Below the pieces are notes generated by a model that worked only from the letters and a program-made list of their open reading frames with translations, did no database searches and was not told where the DNA came from. Positions 1 to 11,448 of a stretch of DNA of 64,000 nt are shown here, piece by piece. The DNA comes from Microvelia longipes (lineage: Eukaryota > Arthropoda > Insecta > Hemiptera > Veliidae). The stretch's first letter is position 1. Each line of letters opens with the position of its first letter. The translations under genes and the position numbers were made by a program. The stretch is from contig JACMZG010000008.1 in NCBI GenBank assembly GCA_018340805.1, forward strand, positions 21,747,930 to 21,811,929, in the 5' to 3' direction.

Positions 1-139
1 ATATAATTTGGATCGAAATCCCACCATATTTGGTTGGTATACGCCTGTGTATCAGACCTGCAAAGTAGGTCTAGCATCGTAATTTTTATGAAGATGAAGG
101 AGTGAGTTTCTAAGCATGATTTAAAAATAGGTTATATAT

Positions 140-390
140 GAGAGAAAATATGTGCCAAGTTTCATCTCATTATCAGTATTAGTTCAATTGTTATCGAATG
201 ACTTTCATACTCTTTAATTGTTATTAATCGACAAATAATCTGATTGCGATAAAATTTAGTACAAGTTTATACCTTTACGTATTAAATAAGTATATACTAA
301 GTTCCATTTCAATACCACTTGTTGCACTGCTTTTGGTTGGATTATAAAAGTTAAGCAAGATCGAGCAAAGTCAGAGTCGGGATGATATGA
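140..390 (+). mobile_element. 5S-hp repeat, 3'-middle fragment
   Basis: Fragment of the dispersed 5S-hp family (fullest copy 8620-9348). It holds the body segment from the block 'gtgccaagtttcatctcatt', the 'tatacctttacgtattaaat' block, and the start of the 5S-like segment at about 335-385 (ggttggattataaaagttaa). The hairpin end is missing, and the copy is too diverged to give exact borders. Confidence 0.6.
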
Positions 391-2129
391 ACGCAGATAA
401 TACGAATGTTACTAAAAAAAAGTTATGTCTAAAGTAAAAATTGAGCCGACTCTTAAGACTTACTACTTAATTTTGAAAAATATTTTAATCGCTCAAGAAC
501 AAAATTTTTATTATAAACTATACTCCTTTAATTGTTATATGTTAATATTTTTAATATTTAAAAAACTCTACTTGAATATTTGTCTACTTGTTATTCAATT
601 AAAAAAAAATTGCCGCCAAAACATTAAAGCCAGAAAACAATATTTTGACTTAAAATATTAGATGCATTTGATAAAACCAAAAACTAAAAAAATAACTTTC
701 TTTTTTAATTTCACGCTAGACTTGCCTCGAATTTTTTACGCACAAGTTTTTGTTGTGCGCAGTGTATATAGTTTAAAATATATTAAACAATATATTATTA
801 CAACAATATATTAATATTATATCATAGTTTATAATAATTATATATTGTTATTATTATATTATATTATAATTATATATATTTATTTAGTTATAATGAAGAA
901 AATTAATTTAAAAACAAGTTTATTATCTGATAGAAAAAACATAAATATTTTTCATTTGTTTAACAAAAATGACGTATTTTTGTGTTTTATGAGAGAAACT
1001 TCAAAAAAAAAAAGAATTGTATTAATGCACGAAGACAGCAGTCTGTCAACAGTGTTGGGCTCAGAGTTTGCCTAATACCAACTGAAATTCCCTCCGCGAA
1101 ACTGTTGGAACCCTCTGTTGTATTACTTTAGGTTAGGTCTTAACTTGAGCCACTTTGTTTCCGACATCTACCCTCTTTTGGTCTCTTATGTTAAGGTATT
1201 CATGGCAATTCTATAAATAGCAGAATGTTCACAATCACTGCAAAACTCTGATGTAAAAAATGAAAATAAAAAGGAAAGAAAATATATATTCAGAACGACG
1301 TGTATGTTAATTAACATTATCTTTCATAAATTTGATTTAAATGAAAATCTGATAAAGCTTTTAATTGGTTCTTCTTTTATACATATTTGTTTAGGAATTG
1401 AAAACAAACTCGTGTTAATGTTGTAACTGATAGATTATTAACTTTGTTTTATGTTAAACAATTTCTCCCTCAATTCTGTTTCTAAATTCTATAAATAAAT
1501 AGCCTCATATGGTACAGTGCTGTTTGATTTTACTAAAAACGTTTTGTTTTCCAAACCTTTAACATGTTATTATCATGAAACATTTCATGTCTGTTTACAA
1601 TATTTATGATGTTTATTTTGTTAAGTTGACTGACCTGCCTGACCCGATCTGACATTATCCGCAGATTTGGTTCAATTTCAGCCTTATCTAATTTATATGT
1701 AACGTCCCAGGTGTATTGACCTTTCTATTATTCTTCTTTAGACGCCTCAAATTGGATTATTCTGTCTTTTTATCTCTTTGTTTTTTTCACAAACTTTTTG
1801 GTTTCTTATTTCTCTTTTAGTTACTTTTCTGTTCAATATTTATTTGTTAACTTTACTCATGAATTTGTGTTGTGAGTTCTGAAAACTTATTATGTCAACT
1901 CATAAATGTATTCGAGTGACTAATCCTTAATAAATATAATAACCTCGTAAACCTTGAATTTACTTTTGCATAAATGCATGCATGGCACTAATGTATTATT
2001 TTATAATGATGCAACTGTATTTAAATTACACTTTTTTTTGCTCCTACATACCAAAATACCAACTAAGATGCATTAATATATTTTTAACTGTCTTACATAC
2101 AATTCTTTTGATTTAAAATTTTGGTTTTA
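391..2129. other. AT-rich intergenic stretch, nothing recognised
   Basis: Homopolymer-rich sequence with only short frames of under 80 codons and biased, low-complexity translations. I see no exon-like, RNA-like or transposon-like signal. A slightly more GC-balanced patch at about 1080-1180 matches nothing else in the window. Confidence 0.5.
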
Positions 2130-3125
2130 CTTTTCCTCATTTATACAGTAAAGTAGGTGTATAGGAAAAGTTTTGTCTTTACGAAAAAATCAGAATCTGG
2201 GATGTCACCGGAATTATCGGCTTCAGATGATTTTAAGACCTTCTGAATGGTATTTGCAAAATTGTATGTCTGCATATGTGTGTGTGTCTGTTATCTTCGT
2301 GGCCCCTAGTGTATTTATGCTAGAGAGTTGAAACTTTGTAAAAAAATTAAGTCTATTGGTGCAGTTGTGCTATTCGGAAAATTATTTTTTTATAACGTCT
2401 TTAACCCGCAATAATGACTCAGCAAATATTCCGAAAAATCATTTAACACGGAAAAATGTTGCGATTGATTTGACTTTCACCACGCATGTACTCATGTGTA
2501 AGACTAACATGTGTGCTATATTTCATCTCATTATCAGCATAAGTTCAATTTTTAACGAATGAGTTGAGTACTGATGACTACTTAAAGCGCAGTGGAGTAA
2601 TACTCAATGTCAGGCTTCAGTCTTTGGATAGTCTGTTTGACGCCTACTGTGTTGACGCCTGACTGTGTTGACGACTGACTGTGTTGACGCCTTCGCTCAA
2701 CTCACCGGCACTGTTGATAGCATTATTGCTGATGAAAGCCGGCTCTGCTTTAATTTAATAAATTCTTTTGTGGAGAGACGAGTTGGTTTTTTGTATATTG
2801 ACTTGAGTACATTTGTTAAAAAATTGTAAAAATTCGGAAAATAATCCAATTGAATTGGAATTCAGTACAAGTATATACCTTTACGTAATAAATAAGTATA
2901 GCAAGTCTCGTTTTAATACAAGTTTATGATTTTTGATGGATCTAAGAGTTGTGCAGCATCGAGCTTGGTCATTGCCTGGATGGATGACCGCTGAAGACGA
3001 GTGAAGTGAGTCCAAAGAGGTGCTGCGTTATAAATTTGGCGAATTTTATATTTTAAGGACCAGCCAAGCGAGTCCAATGTGATAAGGAAAATTTCCGAGT
3101 TTCCCCGTATCCGATTTTTTTCTTA
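2130..3125 (+). mobile_element. 5S-hp repeat, near full length, split by a PLE tail
   Basis: Copy of the 5S-hp family. It starts with the terminal hairpin (acttttcctcatttatacag ... taggaaaag) and runs through the body. An NF-E2/MARE-like TGACTCAGCA lies at 2415-2424. The body is interrupted at 2571 by a 231-bp insertion and resumes at 2811. The 5S rRNA-like segment at about 2939-2995 includes cctggatggatgaccgctg, closer to 5S rRNA than other copies. Degenerate 19-nt hairpins follow at about 2995-3014 and 3058-3076, and the copy ends in a T-run after 'ccccgtatccga'. It has no coding capacity. Pol III transcription from the 5S-like box is an inference. Confidence 0.75.
2572..2802 (+). mobile_element. 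Penelope-type tail inserted in a 5S-hp repeat
   Basis: A 231-bp insertion flanked by the direct repeat TTGAGTAC (2564-2571 and 2803-2810), which I read as a target-site duplication because uninterrupted 5S-hp copies have this site once. It contains a 17-bp tandem repeat (three units of about tgttgacgcctgactg at 2641-2691) and a degenerate hammerhead-like core (CTGTTGAT at 2711, AGCA/TGCT stem, GAAA before GCCGGCTCTGC). The same 'GCCGGCTCTGC' tail recurs at 15455 (minus) and 15717 (plus). No protein is encoded. It could equally be the 3' end of another retroelement that shares this motif. Confidence 0.6.
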
Positions 3126-4574
3126 TTGATTCAATTCACAAAATATTTTTAATTTTATAAAAATAAAATAATTATTGAATAAAACTCGTATGATTTCATT
3201 AAATATTTTCTGAAGTTTCCCGCAATCCTATGAAAACTTGCTCTATAAAGGTTTATTTTGTATATTCTGTACATTTCGTTGATTAAATTTCAAAATTTTA
3301 AATGAAAATATTTTGGTAACTTAATTGATAAAACTTGAAAAGCTTTATTGTAACACTTGTGAAATTGAAAACCGTCAGATTTAATTTATATTTCCAAATT
3401 ATTTATGCATGAACTTTTAGTTAATTCTTTAGAGAACAACTGTACTGCGAGTTGAATATTTCATAATAACGTGGTTAGTATTTGACACTGGGCTCATATC
3501 CGCTAGGGTGTCGAGTTTGAGCGGTTTATGTTACTCTATGTGGTTCATCTGTTTGGCTTTCTGATAATAATTTATTAGATAATCTTGCTCGAATAATTAA
3601 TTAACTTATCAACGAGCTCAAACATTGAAATTTAAAATATTATTACATTAAAAAATTGCGATAGAATTATTTAGTAAGAATCATTACCTGAATAATTTTA
3701 TAATTTTATTTACGATAATACTTGATATCACTAAATAAAGCTTTCCGTTTCTAGAAATATTAACGATTTTTCGGCACTTATTGTATTTTATAGAAAATTG
3801 AATATTATTTAGTAAATTTTAAAAAAATCGTTAAATATTTTATTGTGAATAAAAATTTCAAATTTGCTGAAAAGTAGCGTTTAAACTATAATTTTATGTA
3901 GGAGACATTAATAGTTGTTTGTGTCCCTAGTGAATAATGCAATCCATTATAACCCGAGCGACTGAATGATTCTTAAGGCAAAGACGTAGGAATCATGATT
4001 TATATACCCCGAAGCATCAGCCGAGGAAATTATGATAATTAGCTCCCGATGCTTTCCAAGGGAGATAATTTGCACGAGGATTATAAAGTGGCATTATTCA
4101 CGTAGTGCATACAAAACTTCATCTCCAGAAGGAAGAACAACATATTTAAACGAAAGAAAAAACAATTTCTTATTTTTTTATATCATAGAAACATTTAATT
4201 TTACAATAACAATTCTAATACATTATTAACTCTTATAGGAACTTAAACAAATATATTTCTTATTTAACCAACCCTAACAAGAATAAGTAGTTAAAGTATT
4301 AATACAAAATAATTTGACAGTCTCTGCCTCTGTTTCATTTGAAGAAGACAGCTTAAGATTATCTTCTGAAAATAATTCGTCAATGTCTTTAACGATCATA
4401 TTGTTAATATCTTCTTCGTTCTTACTTTGCATTGAAATAATGGAAAGTGTTGTGTGAACAAGAAAAACTAACACGCAATAATTTCACTTGAATAAGAAAT
4501 ACTACCGTCATTAAAACAACCTTATAAACGTAATTTTCATGATGAAAACTAGCTAAAAAAAATCGTATTGTTAG
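3126..4574. other. AT-rich intergenic stretch with one weak coding-like frame
   Basis: No repeat or gene is recognised. On the minus strand, 4432-4274 is a 52-codon frame from an ATG with an acidic, serine-rich translation (DIDELFSEDNLKLSSS). It has no known domain and I do not call it a gene. Confidence 0.4.
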
Positions 4575-5042
4575 GCCGGGTAAGTTCCTCACCACATCGG
4601 ATTAACAATATGCTCATCTTCCCTACTTCAGACTCGCTTCGCTCATCCTCAGAATATACAAGTCGTTAAATTTATTCTGTAGCGCGTCTTCAGACTCGCC
4701 ACTTTCAAATAAGACGCAAAATTTCCCGCGCATTATAGTTTTTGAAATTATTGCTGTTTCATTCTTACGGGTTAATGAGTTTTTAAAAAATATTTTCTGG
4801 ATAGCACAACTGCATTTACTGTCTGTTTTTTAGACAAAGTTTCAAGTCTCTAGCATAAATACACTGGGAGCTATGGTCATAACACAACACACTCACATAT
4901 ACAAACCATACAGCTTTGTGAAAACTACTAAGAAATTCTTAAAAACCCTGAAACAAATAATTCAGGTGAAATCCAGGTTTTGGACTTTTTTGAAAACACC
5001 ATACTTTTCCAATATACCCAAGGATAAATGAGGAAAACTAAA
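4575..5042 (-). mobile_element. 5S-hp repeat with internal deletion
   Basis: Minus-strand copy joining the 3' hairpin end to the 5' half. On the plus strand it shows the terminal 'gggtaagttcc', a 19-nt hairpin at 4630-4648 (reads ggatgagcgaagcgagtct on the minus strand, with wobble pairs keeping the stem), then the body and the 5' terminal block ending 'aaatgaggaaaac'. The 5S-like segment has been lost between about 4690 and 4720, so this copy should have no internal promoter. Confidence 0.7.
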
Positions 5043-7962
5043 AAAGGAAAAAACATATATTTGTTAGGTTATAAAAGTAAATATTTTAATCTCCAGAAAC
5101 TTTACTCTACTATATAATGTTTGTATGACTTTATGAGTGTCTCTATAATTTAGAGATGTTTTATTTACTGTGCGACTTACAATTATGTATTGAAAAGGGG
5201 GTTAAGACTTAAATAAGATTTACTTAAGGAAAGTGAACTTAAGGAGTGGCTAAGGAAGTAATAAACTAAACAGAATATCTTGCTAGATAAATGTTGATTC
5301 TTCCTGCCAGATCTGGGTGGTAGAGTGGCTGGATGATGACTTAATTGGTGGCTGATGATGACAACTTGATTAATTTCTGAGCAGGGGAGGGACTTGATAG
5401 CTTAATAGCTAGTTTAATAACTAGAGTGCTTTTTGACTTCACCAAGGAGAGTGCAAGACAAAAATGTAAAGGAATGAGAGATTAAACTGGAATGAGTCAT
5501 ATTTTGACCCTTCAATTACAAATATTTAGAAAAACATGTCAAGATACTCAACAATTATGTATATTGAGTATTATTGTCCGTACACCTCCCATTGCTCATA
5601 CGACATAGAACATTCCAATTCAATCCTAGGATTAGGGAATGGTGTAAACCAATTTATCCCTGACATCTGCAGGTAAACATTTTCGACATTAGGGTATCGT
5701 GTAAAACTAGAGTTTCTGGAATACCAATATAAATATCTCCAGTTTGAATATACTCACCAATCAATTAATACTACCAGGACTACTTTTCTTAAAGACTGGG
5801 TTCAAATCTTGGCACCAACGATAATTTTTTTAGTCTTATTTATGTTATTAAAGTTTATACCTATCAGATAATTCTAGATGAGCTAGTTGGGCGAATTTCT
5901 TTAAGAAGCTTTATTTTTTGCTCATTACTCCATATCTTGTTTGGTTTTTCGGTTTATGCGTTAGACCGGGAACACTTCTACTTTTAAGTCATTTTTATGA
6001 ATTTTTCAAATCAAACAAGCTTCTTAGTTCATACGCAATACAAAACTTGGATCATTCTTTAAAATCAGATCCAAAATATTTTTTTCTTTACTCAAGGTAT
6101 TTTTGTAAACTTTATTAGGATTTAAATTTGTTAGATTCTGAGGCTTGGCGAGGGAGTTAATTATAAATTAGGATACTAGAATGGAGAAGGAGAATGATTC
6201 CTTCGGTTAAATAGACAAAAGTATTGCACCCACACCGCTTTCTTTTCCTATCTAACTAATGTAAATAACAGTCTGTTTTTGTCTGCCTATGTGTAGCTAG
6301 TTTTCATAACAATCGACCTGGCCCCGCAAAAATCCATTATACCTCCCTAAGGACGTAAAATGCATTTATAGGACAAAGTCCGTTACCAGTAAAAGCCTTA
6401 TAAAAAATATTTTGCACTCATTTAAGGTTCTGTTTGTACTGATAATTAAAATAGCTTTTTTATAATTATTCTAAAAATTATAATTCTTAAACTAATTATT
6501 ATAATTCTTAAACTTATTATTGTCATTAAGCACAATTAATTCAAATCCAGAGTAAATTGTCTAGATAACTAATGCAAATAAAATAGATATTACAAAAAAT
6601 CAGTCTTAAAAATGGAAGCTGTGACTTTAAGAAAAACAAGGTTGTAAATAGTTAATGTTGATATATTAAATGAATACAACAAAGAACAAAAAGTTAAAAA
6701 ATTAGTTATGAAAGAAGATTATGATATATAAAAAAGACAAAAAATACTAAACGTATGGCAGTTTTCATTTTCTAAACAATGATACAAAAGCTTGAGCATA
6801 GTTAAGCAAAATTTCATGTAAAAACGCTTATGAGGTTATATAAGCGTCCCCTCCCCTCTACTTCCGGAATAACGGAAGTGGGGGAGGTATTAATTCCACT
6901 TGGCTTCCTGATTCCAAATACATATCCGCTCTGCGCTGCGAAGCGGACAAAGCGTGAAGCTACAAAGGCTGCTTCGCCAGGTCAACTTATATAGCTATAT
7001 TTCCTTATTTTTACAAGGATGTACATGTACATATTTATATGTTAAATAAAACACAAAGAATGCATCTGGCAAAAAATAACTTTCTTTGAATTGAGTAAGT
7101 TGAGATTGATGTAAGAGATCAAAGCAAAAACCTTTTTATTGAAATTCTGAAAATAAGAGGGAAAATATTATAGAGAGAGTGTCCTTCGTTAAAGTTTATA
7201 TAAAGCAAAACAAATATTATATAAGGAGGGTATGCAAACAGAAGAAAATATCAAGAGCTAAAAATACATTACTTCATAAGGTCAAATTATCAAATCCTTC
7301 ATATTTTCTTATAACTTTTAATTTTAATTTTCTTTTAACTCAGGTTTGGGGTTTTATTTTCCCCAGCGTATTTTCTTGTTAAGTTTAGATAAATAGCCGG
7401 AAAATTTTTCTTGGCTTTTTATGGTTAATGACCAAATATAACCACCACCTACAAAACGTTACCTTCCATAGTTAGCAATAACCTGGAAATACTTACTTTG
7501 TTCATAAATAAGTAATGTAAAAGGTTAGATTATTGTTTGTTTATCGTGGTTATTAATGGTAATGAATAATTAGTATTGTTTAGTGAAACTAGAGTTTACT
7601 AATGGTGATCGATGATTGTTCTTTAGAAATTAAAAGTTAAAAGAGAAAAAAGCCCAGCTTTTTAATAAAACAATGTAACTAACTTACATTATAGCGTTCT
7701 TTATATAAATAATTGAAGTCCTATGCATAGGTGTCCCCATAGGTATACCCAACCTCTGAATAAACATACAGCGTTTTGTTTCTGTGAAATTTATTTTAAG
7801 ACTGACAACAGCTTTCAAAAATAACACCAACAGACATAAAATAACTTAAAATAAAATAATTTAAGTAAATCAGCTTAATTTGATTTAGGGCCGTAAAAAA
7901 TGCATACATACTCGAGATATGACAATTTAAGTTATCTTGTAATATATCACCGTTTTACGACA
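5043..7962. other. Intergenic stretch, with a GC-rich hairpin patch at 6845-6985
   Basis: Mostly AT-rich with no supported gene; a 66-codon frame at 5918-6118 has a random hydrophobic translation. The patch at 6845-6985 is clearly more GC-rich and can fold: 'cccctcccctctacttccgg' is followed by 'cggaagtgggggagg', and 'ccgctctgcgctgcgaagcgg' forms a second short stem. It may be a decayed mobile-element end. Confidence 0.4.
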
Positions 7963-8006
7963 CGACACACACACACACACACATACATTCATACATACAT
8001 ACATAC

Positions 8007-8092
<86 letters not shown>
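7963..8092. repeat. (AC)n-(ATAC)n-(AT)n compound microsatellite
   Basis: An AC run at 7964-7982, a short CATA run, then about 90 bases of almost pure AT with one T interruption at 8052. It is read through by a Tyr-Ile repeat frame that is not a gene. Confidence 0.95.
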
Positions 8093-8096
<4 letters not shown>

Positions 8097-8144
8097 GCCA
8101 ACGTATTTTTATGATTAGGGACCTAAAACGGATTTTGGACACGC

Positions 8145-8216
8145 TCCCGGGTACACGAACTATCTCATTAGCGATTTATTTTTAAAGAAAATTCGCTAAA
8201 AGTATATATTGTGTCT
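8145..8216 (+). repeat. SINE-like fragment: decayed box-B-like block plus 'ttagcga' hairpin
   Basis: 'cgggtacacgaactatctc' looks like a decayed tRNA box B, and it is followed by the inverted pair cattagcgattt / aaattcgctaaaa. The arrangement recurs at 17355, 37385, 45754 and 59425. The match to box B is weak here and better at 45754 and 59425. Confidence 0.45.
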
Positions 8217-9128
8217 TTAAATGCGACAAACAAGGCTCCGATTTAATTGAATTTACAAAAAAAAACTGCAAGTAATTCCAAATCCGGTTCTTGTTCTTAT
8301 ACATTGTATGCAACTCTTCCAGTTAATAGAAAGCAGGGATTCGTTATATAACTTGAAAAAAAGTCAACATAAAGGATATTAGAGGGCAAATAATGAACTA
8401 AAATGTTGTCCTGAAATGCACCTTGAGAAAGAAATAAATTAAATCTTTTGCTTCCATCCCATATAACTTAGTATATTATTTGGAAGCTTTGTCATGGTTT
8501 TGATTTGTCAATTATACATAAGTACATAGTGGACTTATAGTCATAGCATGTTAAATATTTATGTATCATTACCAAATTGTTGCGTGGCATTGTTAGAATA
8601 CATGAAGTCATACACATTTTTACTTTTCTTCATTTAAACCGTAGGTATATAGGAAAAGTATTGTGTTTGCAGAAAAATTTTGAAACCGGGATGAAACCGA
8701 AATTATCCATTTTAGGCGTTTTTAAGGCCTCCTGAGTAGTTTTTGGAAAAAGTTGTCCTGTGTGTGAGTGTCTGTTATCATCGCTCAGTGTATTCATGCT
8801 AGACAATTGAAATTTTGTTCAAAAATCAGTCTACCGCTGTAGTTATGCTATTCGGAAAATCATTTTTATGACGCAATCATCATTAACCCGCATTACTGGC
8901 GTAAAAAGTTTGAAAAATCACAAACCGCGAAAAATTGATGCGATCGAATTCAGATTCGACACGCATGTGACTATGTGTAGGACTAACATATGTGCCAAGT
9001 TTGATCTTATTATCAGTATTAGTTCAATTTTTATTAAATGGCTTGTGTACGTTTTTTAAAAAGTTGTAAAAATTGGTTTTCACTAAAGGTTTCGTTGCAT
9101 TACGAAAAATGTATCTATGATTTTTGTT

Positions 9129-9200
9129 GGATTACAAAAAGTAAGAAGCATTGAGCGTGGTCAGTGCTGTATGGGTGACCGCTGAGAATGATACGGATGC
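9129..9200 (+). promoter_or_regulatory. 5S rRNA-derived internal promoter segment
   Basis: Reads as the 3' half of 5S rRNA: agcattgagcgtggtcagtg corresponds to the 5S block around box A and the intermediate element, and gtatgggtgaccgctgagaa to box C (animal 5S has TGGATGGGTGACCGCCTGGG). This is a sequence-level match to a conserved RNA. Use as a TFIIIA/Pol III promoter is inferred. It points towards the 19-nt hairpins and the element's 3' end. Confidence 0.75.
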
Positions 9201-9254
9201 ATTTAAGCGAGTCCGAAGACATGTTGCAGTATAAATTTGGTGAACATAATTTCT

Positions 9255-9304
9255 GAAGACGAGCGAAGCGAGTCCGAAGCAGGGAGGATGAGCGTAGGGA
9301 ATCC
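9255..9304 (+). ncRNA. Pair of 19-nt structured hairpins in 5S-hp
   Basis: The block 'gacgagcgaagcgagtcc' and, at 9286-9304, 'ggatgagcgtagggaatcc' have the same fold: an outer stem (GAC/GTC or GGAT/ATCC), a tandem GA/GA step (damaged in the second, where GCG became GGG) and a GC-GNA-GC triloop. Copies at 30519, 30548 and 61465 are cleaner. Whether it folds in RNA or single-stranded DNA is unknown. Confidence 0.5.
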
Positions 9305-9348
9305 GATGTGATGAGGAAAAGTTCCGAGGTACCCCGTACCCGTCATAA

Positions 9349-11448
9349 TAGCTCATGACTTTTGTACCTCGAAATTGTTCAAAACTTTATTGCATAAGGT
9401 AATTTTCTTAAGCACTTTATGTGAGATGATTTTATTTCTTTATTATCAATACAAATAATTCTATTTTCTTGTCATATTTTAATAACTGTTTGGGGATTTA
9501 ATTAAAATATTTAAGGTTCGCTACTTATATTTATGACGGTGTTATTTATGTTTAAATATCTTGTCAAGGAGACAAGGTAAGCTAAGTCTACAAGCATGTC
9601 CGAGTAGGAAAGGTTTGCCACATTTTCAGAAGTCAAAATCGGGGCGGCGTTATATCTGAATTTACATTATATTGTAGGGTTGTAATGGACCATAATGATG
9701 CAATAAAAATAAAAAATGGAAGGGGGAAGCTGTGAATTAAATTTACGTTTCAAATTTAAACTTCAGCAAACGAAAACGAATTAAATAAAACTCATTACAA
9801 AACATCAAAGCTACCAGTATTTGTACACATAATTAAACAAGAAAAAATATTTTTAGATTAATTTAGTCATAATTTACGTCATAATAATTATTTATTTAAT
9901 AACAATTTCATATAGTTAATATATTATAAACCTTGTACCCATTGCTATAAACTTAACAATCGACCACTCAAAAAAATCGTTTGGGGACGCCGGAGTTTGT
10001 GACTAAAAACAGAGGTACAAGCGGCAGCCATATCAGAAAAGTAGCCCCTTAATTTTTTATACTTGTTTATGTATGTAATTTATTTAATAAATAATTTAAT
10101 TAAAAAAAATATGGACATTTCTGGGATAGCGAATGGCTTGGTAACCTAAAGTAAGAACAGAAAATGTTGGTATGTAAACAAACTTACATGGTTGCCGTTT
10201 TTTTAAGGTAAGGGTATTTTTGTAAGGAAAGCCCAGTGTGTCAAACTGTAAATCAGAATGGCAAGCTGGCATGGAAGCTTCGTACCATTACCTGGCAGAG
10301 TATTTTCCTTTTTACAACAAAAACTAAATAAATCAAAGGTCGTCTGGACATAACAGTACATGAATTATTTTAAATTCATGTACAGTAACAAAGTATTTAA
10401 CCGATATAAAACAAACTCAATGTGGTTGGTATCTCTTCAAATCCAAGTATGAACAGAGAGCATTTTGCCTTCGTGACTACGGCGCCCCTCACGAAAATGT
10501 TTGCACTGTTTTTTTTTTTCTTCTCTCAGGGGGAGTTGGAACTTACTAAGCCCAAAACCGAAGGCAATACCCTCTTTATTGCTATTATGGCTCGATTCAA
10601 GTTCCCGCCAACAGAATACATAAACAAAATGGTCAATAGAGATCACAGATAAAAATAACCCAGACGATTAAAACATGTAATTATCTATGGATAATAAAAA
10701 ATGTTTTATCTTAACATCTATTTTTTGGGGGAAATAAAAGTCATAATTTTAGCAAATAAATAAAGTTGGAACATAAATATGAAAATTATATTAAAATCTC
10801 GCTGTATTAATAATGCATTAGCACCTGAGACGTAAAGAACCTGATCAGCACAAGATCATGGCCTAACCCTGATATGCAGATTTATCGAAAACCACCTGAA
10901 GTATAATCGTGAGTTTTTCATCTTGTCTTTATGTAAAATCTTTCACATAAGATTAGTAGAATATTACATAGTAGTTAAATTGATTTTAACTTAATTGGCA
11001 GCTGTATTGTAGTATAAAAACGTGTAATGGTTGAATAGGTAACCACCTACTCAACCATTAGATTCTACGTTAAGTTTTAGAAAGAATTAAAGCACCAGAT
11101 AACATCAAAATAGCAAATCGTATACCAGACTGGTAATTATAATACCTATAAAAATGCAGGTTTGAAAAAAATAAAATAAACGTATATATCTCCAGAAGGG
11201 TAATAATACAACTTTTTGGGATTTGTTTTGATGTAATATTATCCCCCTTATAAACCAGGCCTACCGAGCTAGGTAATAATAAGATAAAACAGAGTAATAA
11301 TGAAAATCAGGGGTACAAACCAGTTTAGCCAACATAATTTTAGAGATTTATAAATAAAGATTTAAAAATGTAGGTACATTTTATTGAGTAATCAAAGTTA
11401 TGTTGGTACTACTAATTTTAAAATCCCGCCTGGCATTTGTCCATTCAA
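9349..11448. other. Intergenic stretch with one exon-like segment
   Basis: No repeat recognised except short inverted repeats at about 10361-10384 (gtacatgaatt ... aattcatgtac) and 11025-11060 (taatggttgaataggt ... acctactcaaccatta). The exon-like segment at 10530-10652 is listed separately. Confidence 0.4.
10530..10652 (+). CDS. Possible terminal exon, unrecognised
   Basis: A 12-base T tract continues into 'cttctctcag' at 10520-10529, the form of a strong 3' splice site. From 10530 the frame stays open for 40 codons (starting GELELTKPKTEGNTLFIAIM) to a TAA at 10650-10652. AATAAA-type signals follow at 10733 and 10757. Base composition is more balanced than the surroundings. I do not recognise the product. 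The opposite strand is also open, which lowers confidence, and no partner exon was found. It could be chance or transposon debris. Confidence 0.2.
   Translation, partial: GELELTKPKTEGNTLFIAIMARFKFPPTEYINKMVNRDHR

Larger units (their letters stand above)
8620..9348 (+). mobile_element. 5S-hp repeat, best near-complete copy
   Basis: Reference copy in this window. In order: 5' terminal hairpin at about 8628-8666 (cttttcttcatt ... aggaaaagtattg); body with 'gttatgctattcggaaaatc', the 'taacccgcat' block and 'gtgccaagtttgatc'; 5S rRNA-like segment at 9129-9200; partial first hairpin at 9207; second hairpin around 9256-9274; third hairpin 9286-9304; end 'gaggtaccccgtacccgtca', which contains a small GGTAC-ccc-GTACC stem. 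No long frame. The terminal T-run seen in most copies is absent here. The amplification machinery is unknown; a retrotransposed Pol III transcript is one reading, a hairpin-ended DNA element another. Confidence 0.8.

Noticed and set aside
2711..2745. Active hammerhead ribozyme in the 2.6-kb PLE tail
   Set aside because: The core is mutated and the GAAA is displaced by an insertion; only a relic can be claimed.
4274..4474. Small acidic Ser-rich protein on the minus strand
   Set aside because: Short, no domain, no supporting context; kept only as a remark in the intergenic entry.
7963..8092. Direct-repeat array of CRISPR type or satellite centromere
   Set aside because: Simple dinucleotide tract with no spacer structure; the window is plainly eukaryotic.
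9129..9200. Functional 5S rRNA gene
   Set aside because: Only the 3' half is similar, with many substitutions, embedded in a dispersed repeat; no complete 5S is present.
9132..9356. Frames across hairpin ends of 5S-hp copies (also 16022-16249 and 61242-61541)
   Set aside because: They lie wholly inside a non-coding repeat, in different frames and strands in each copy.
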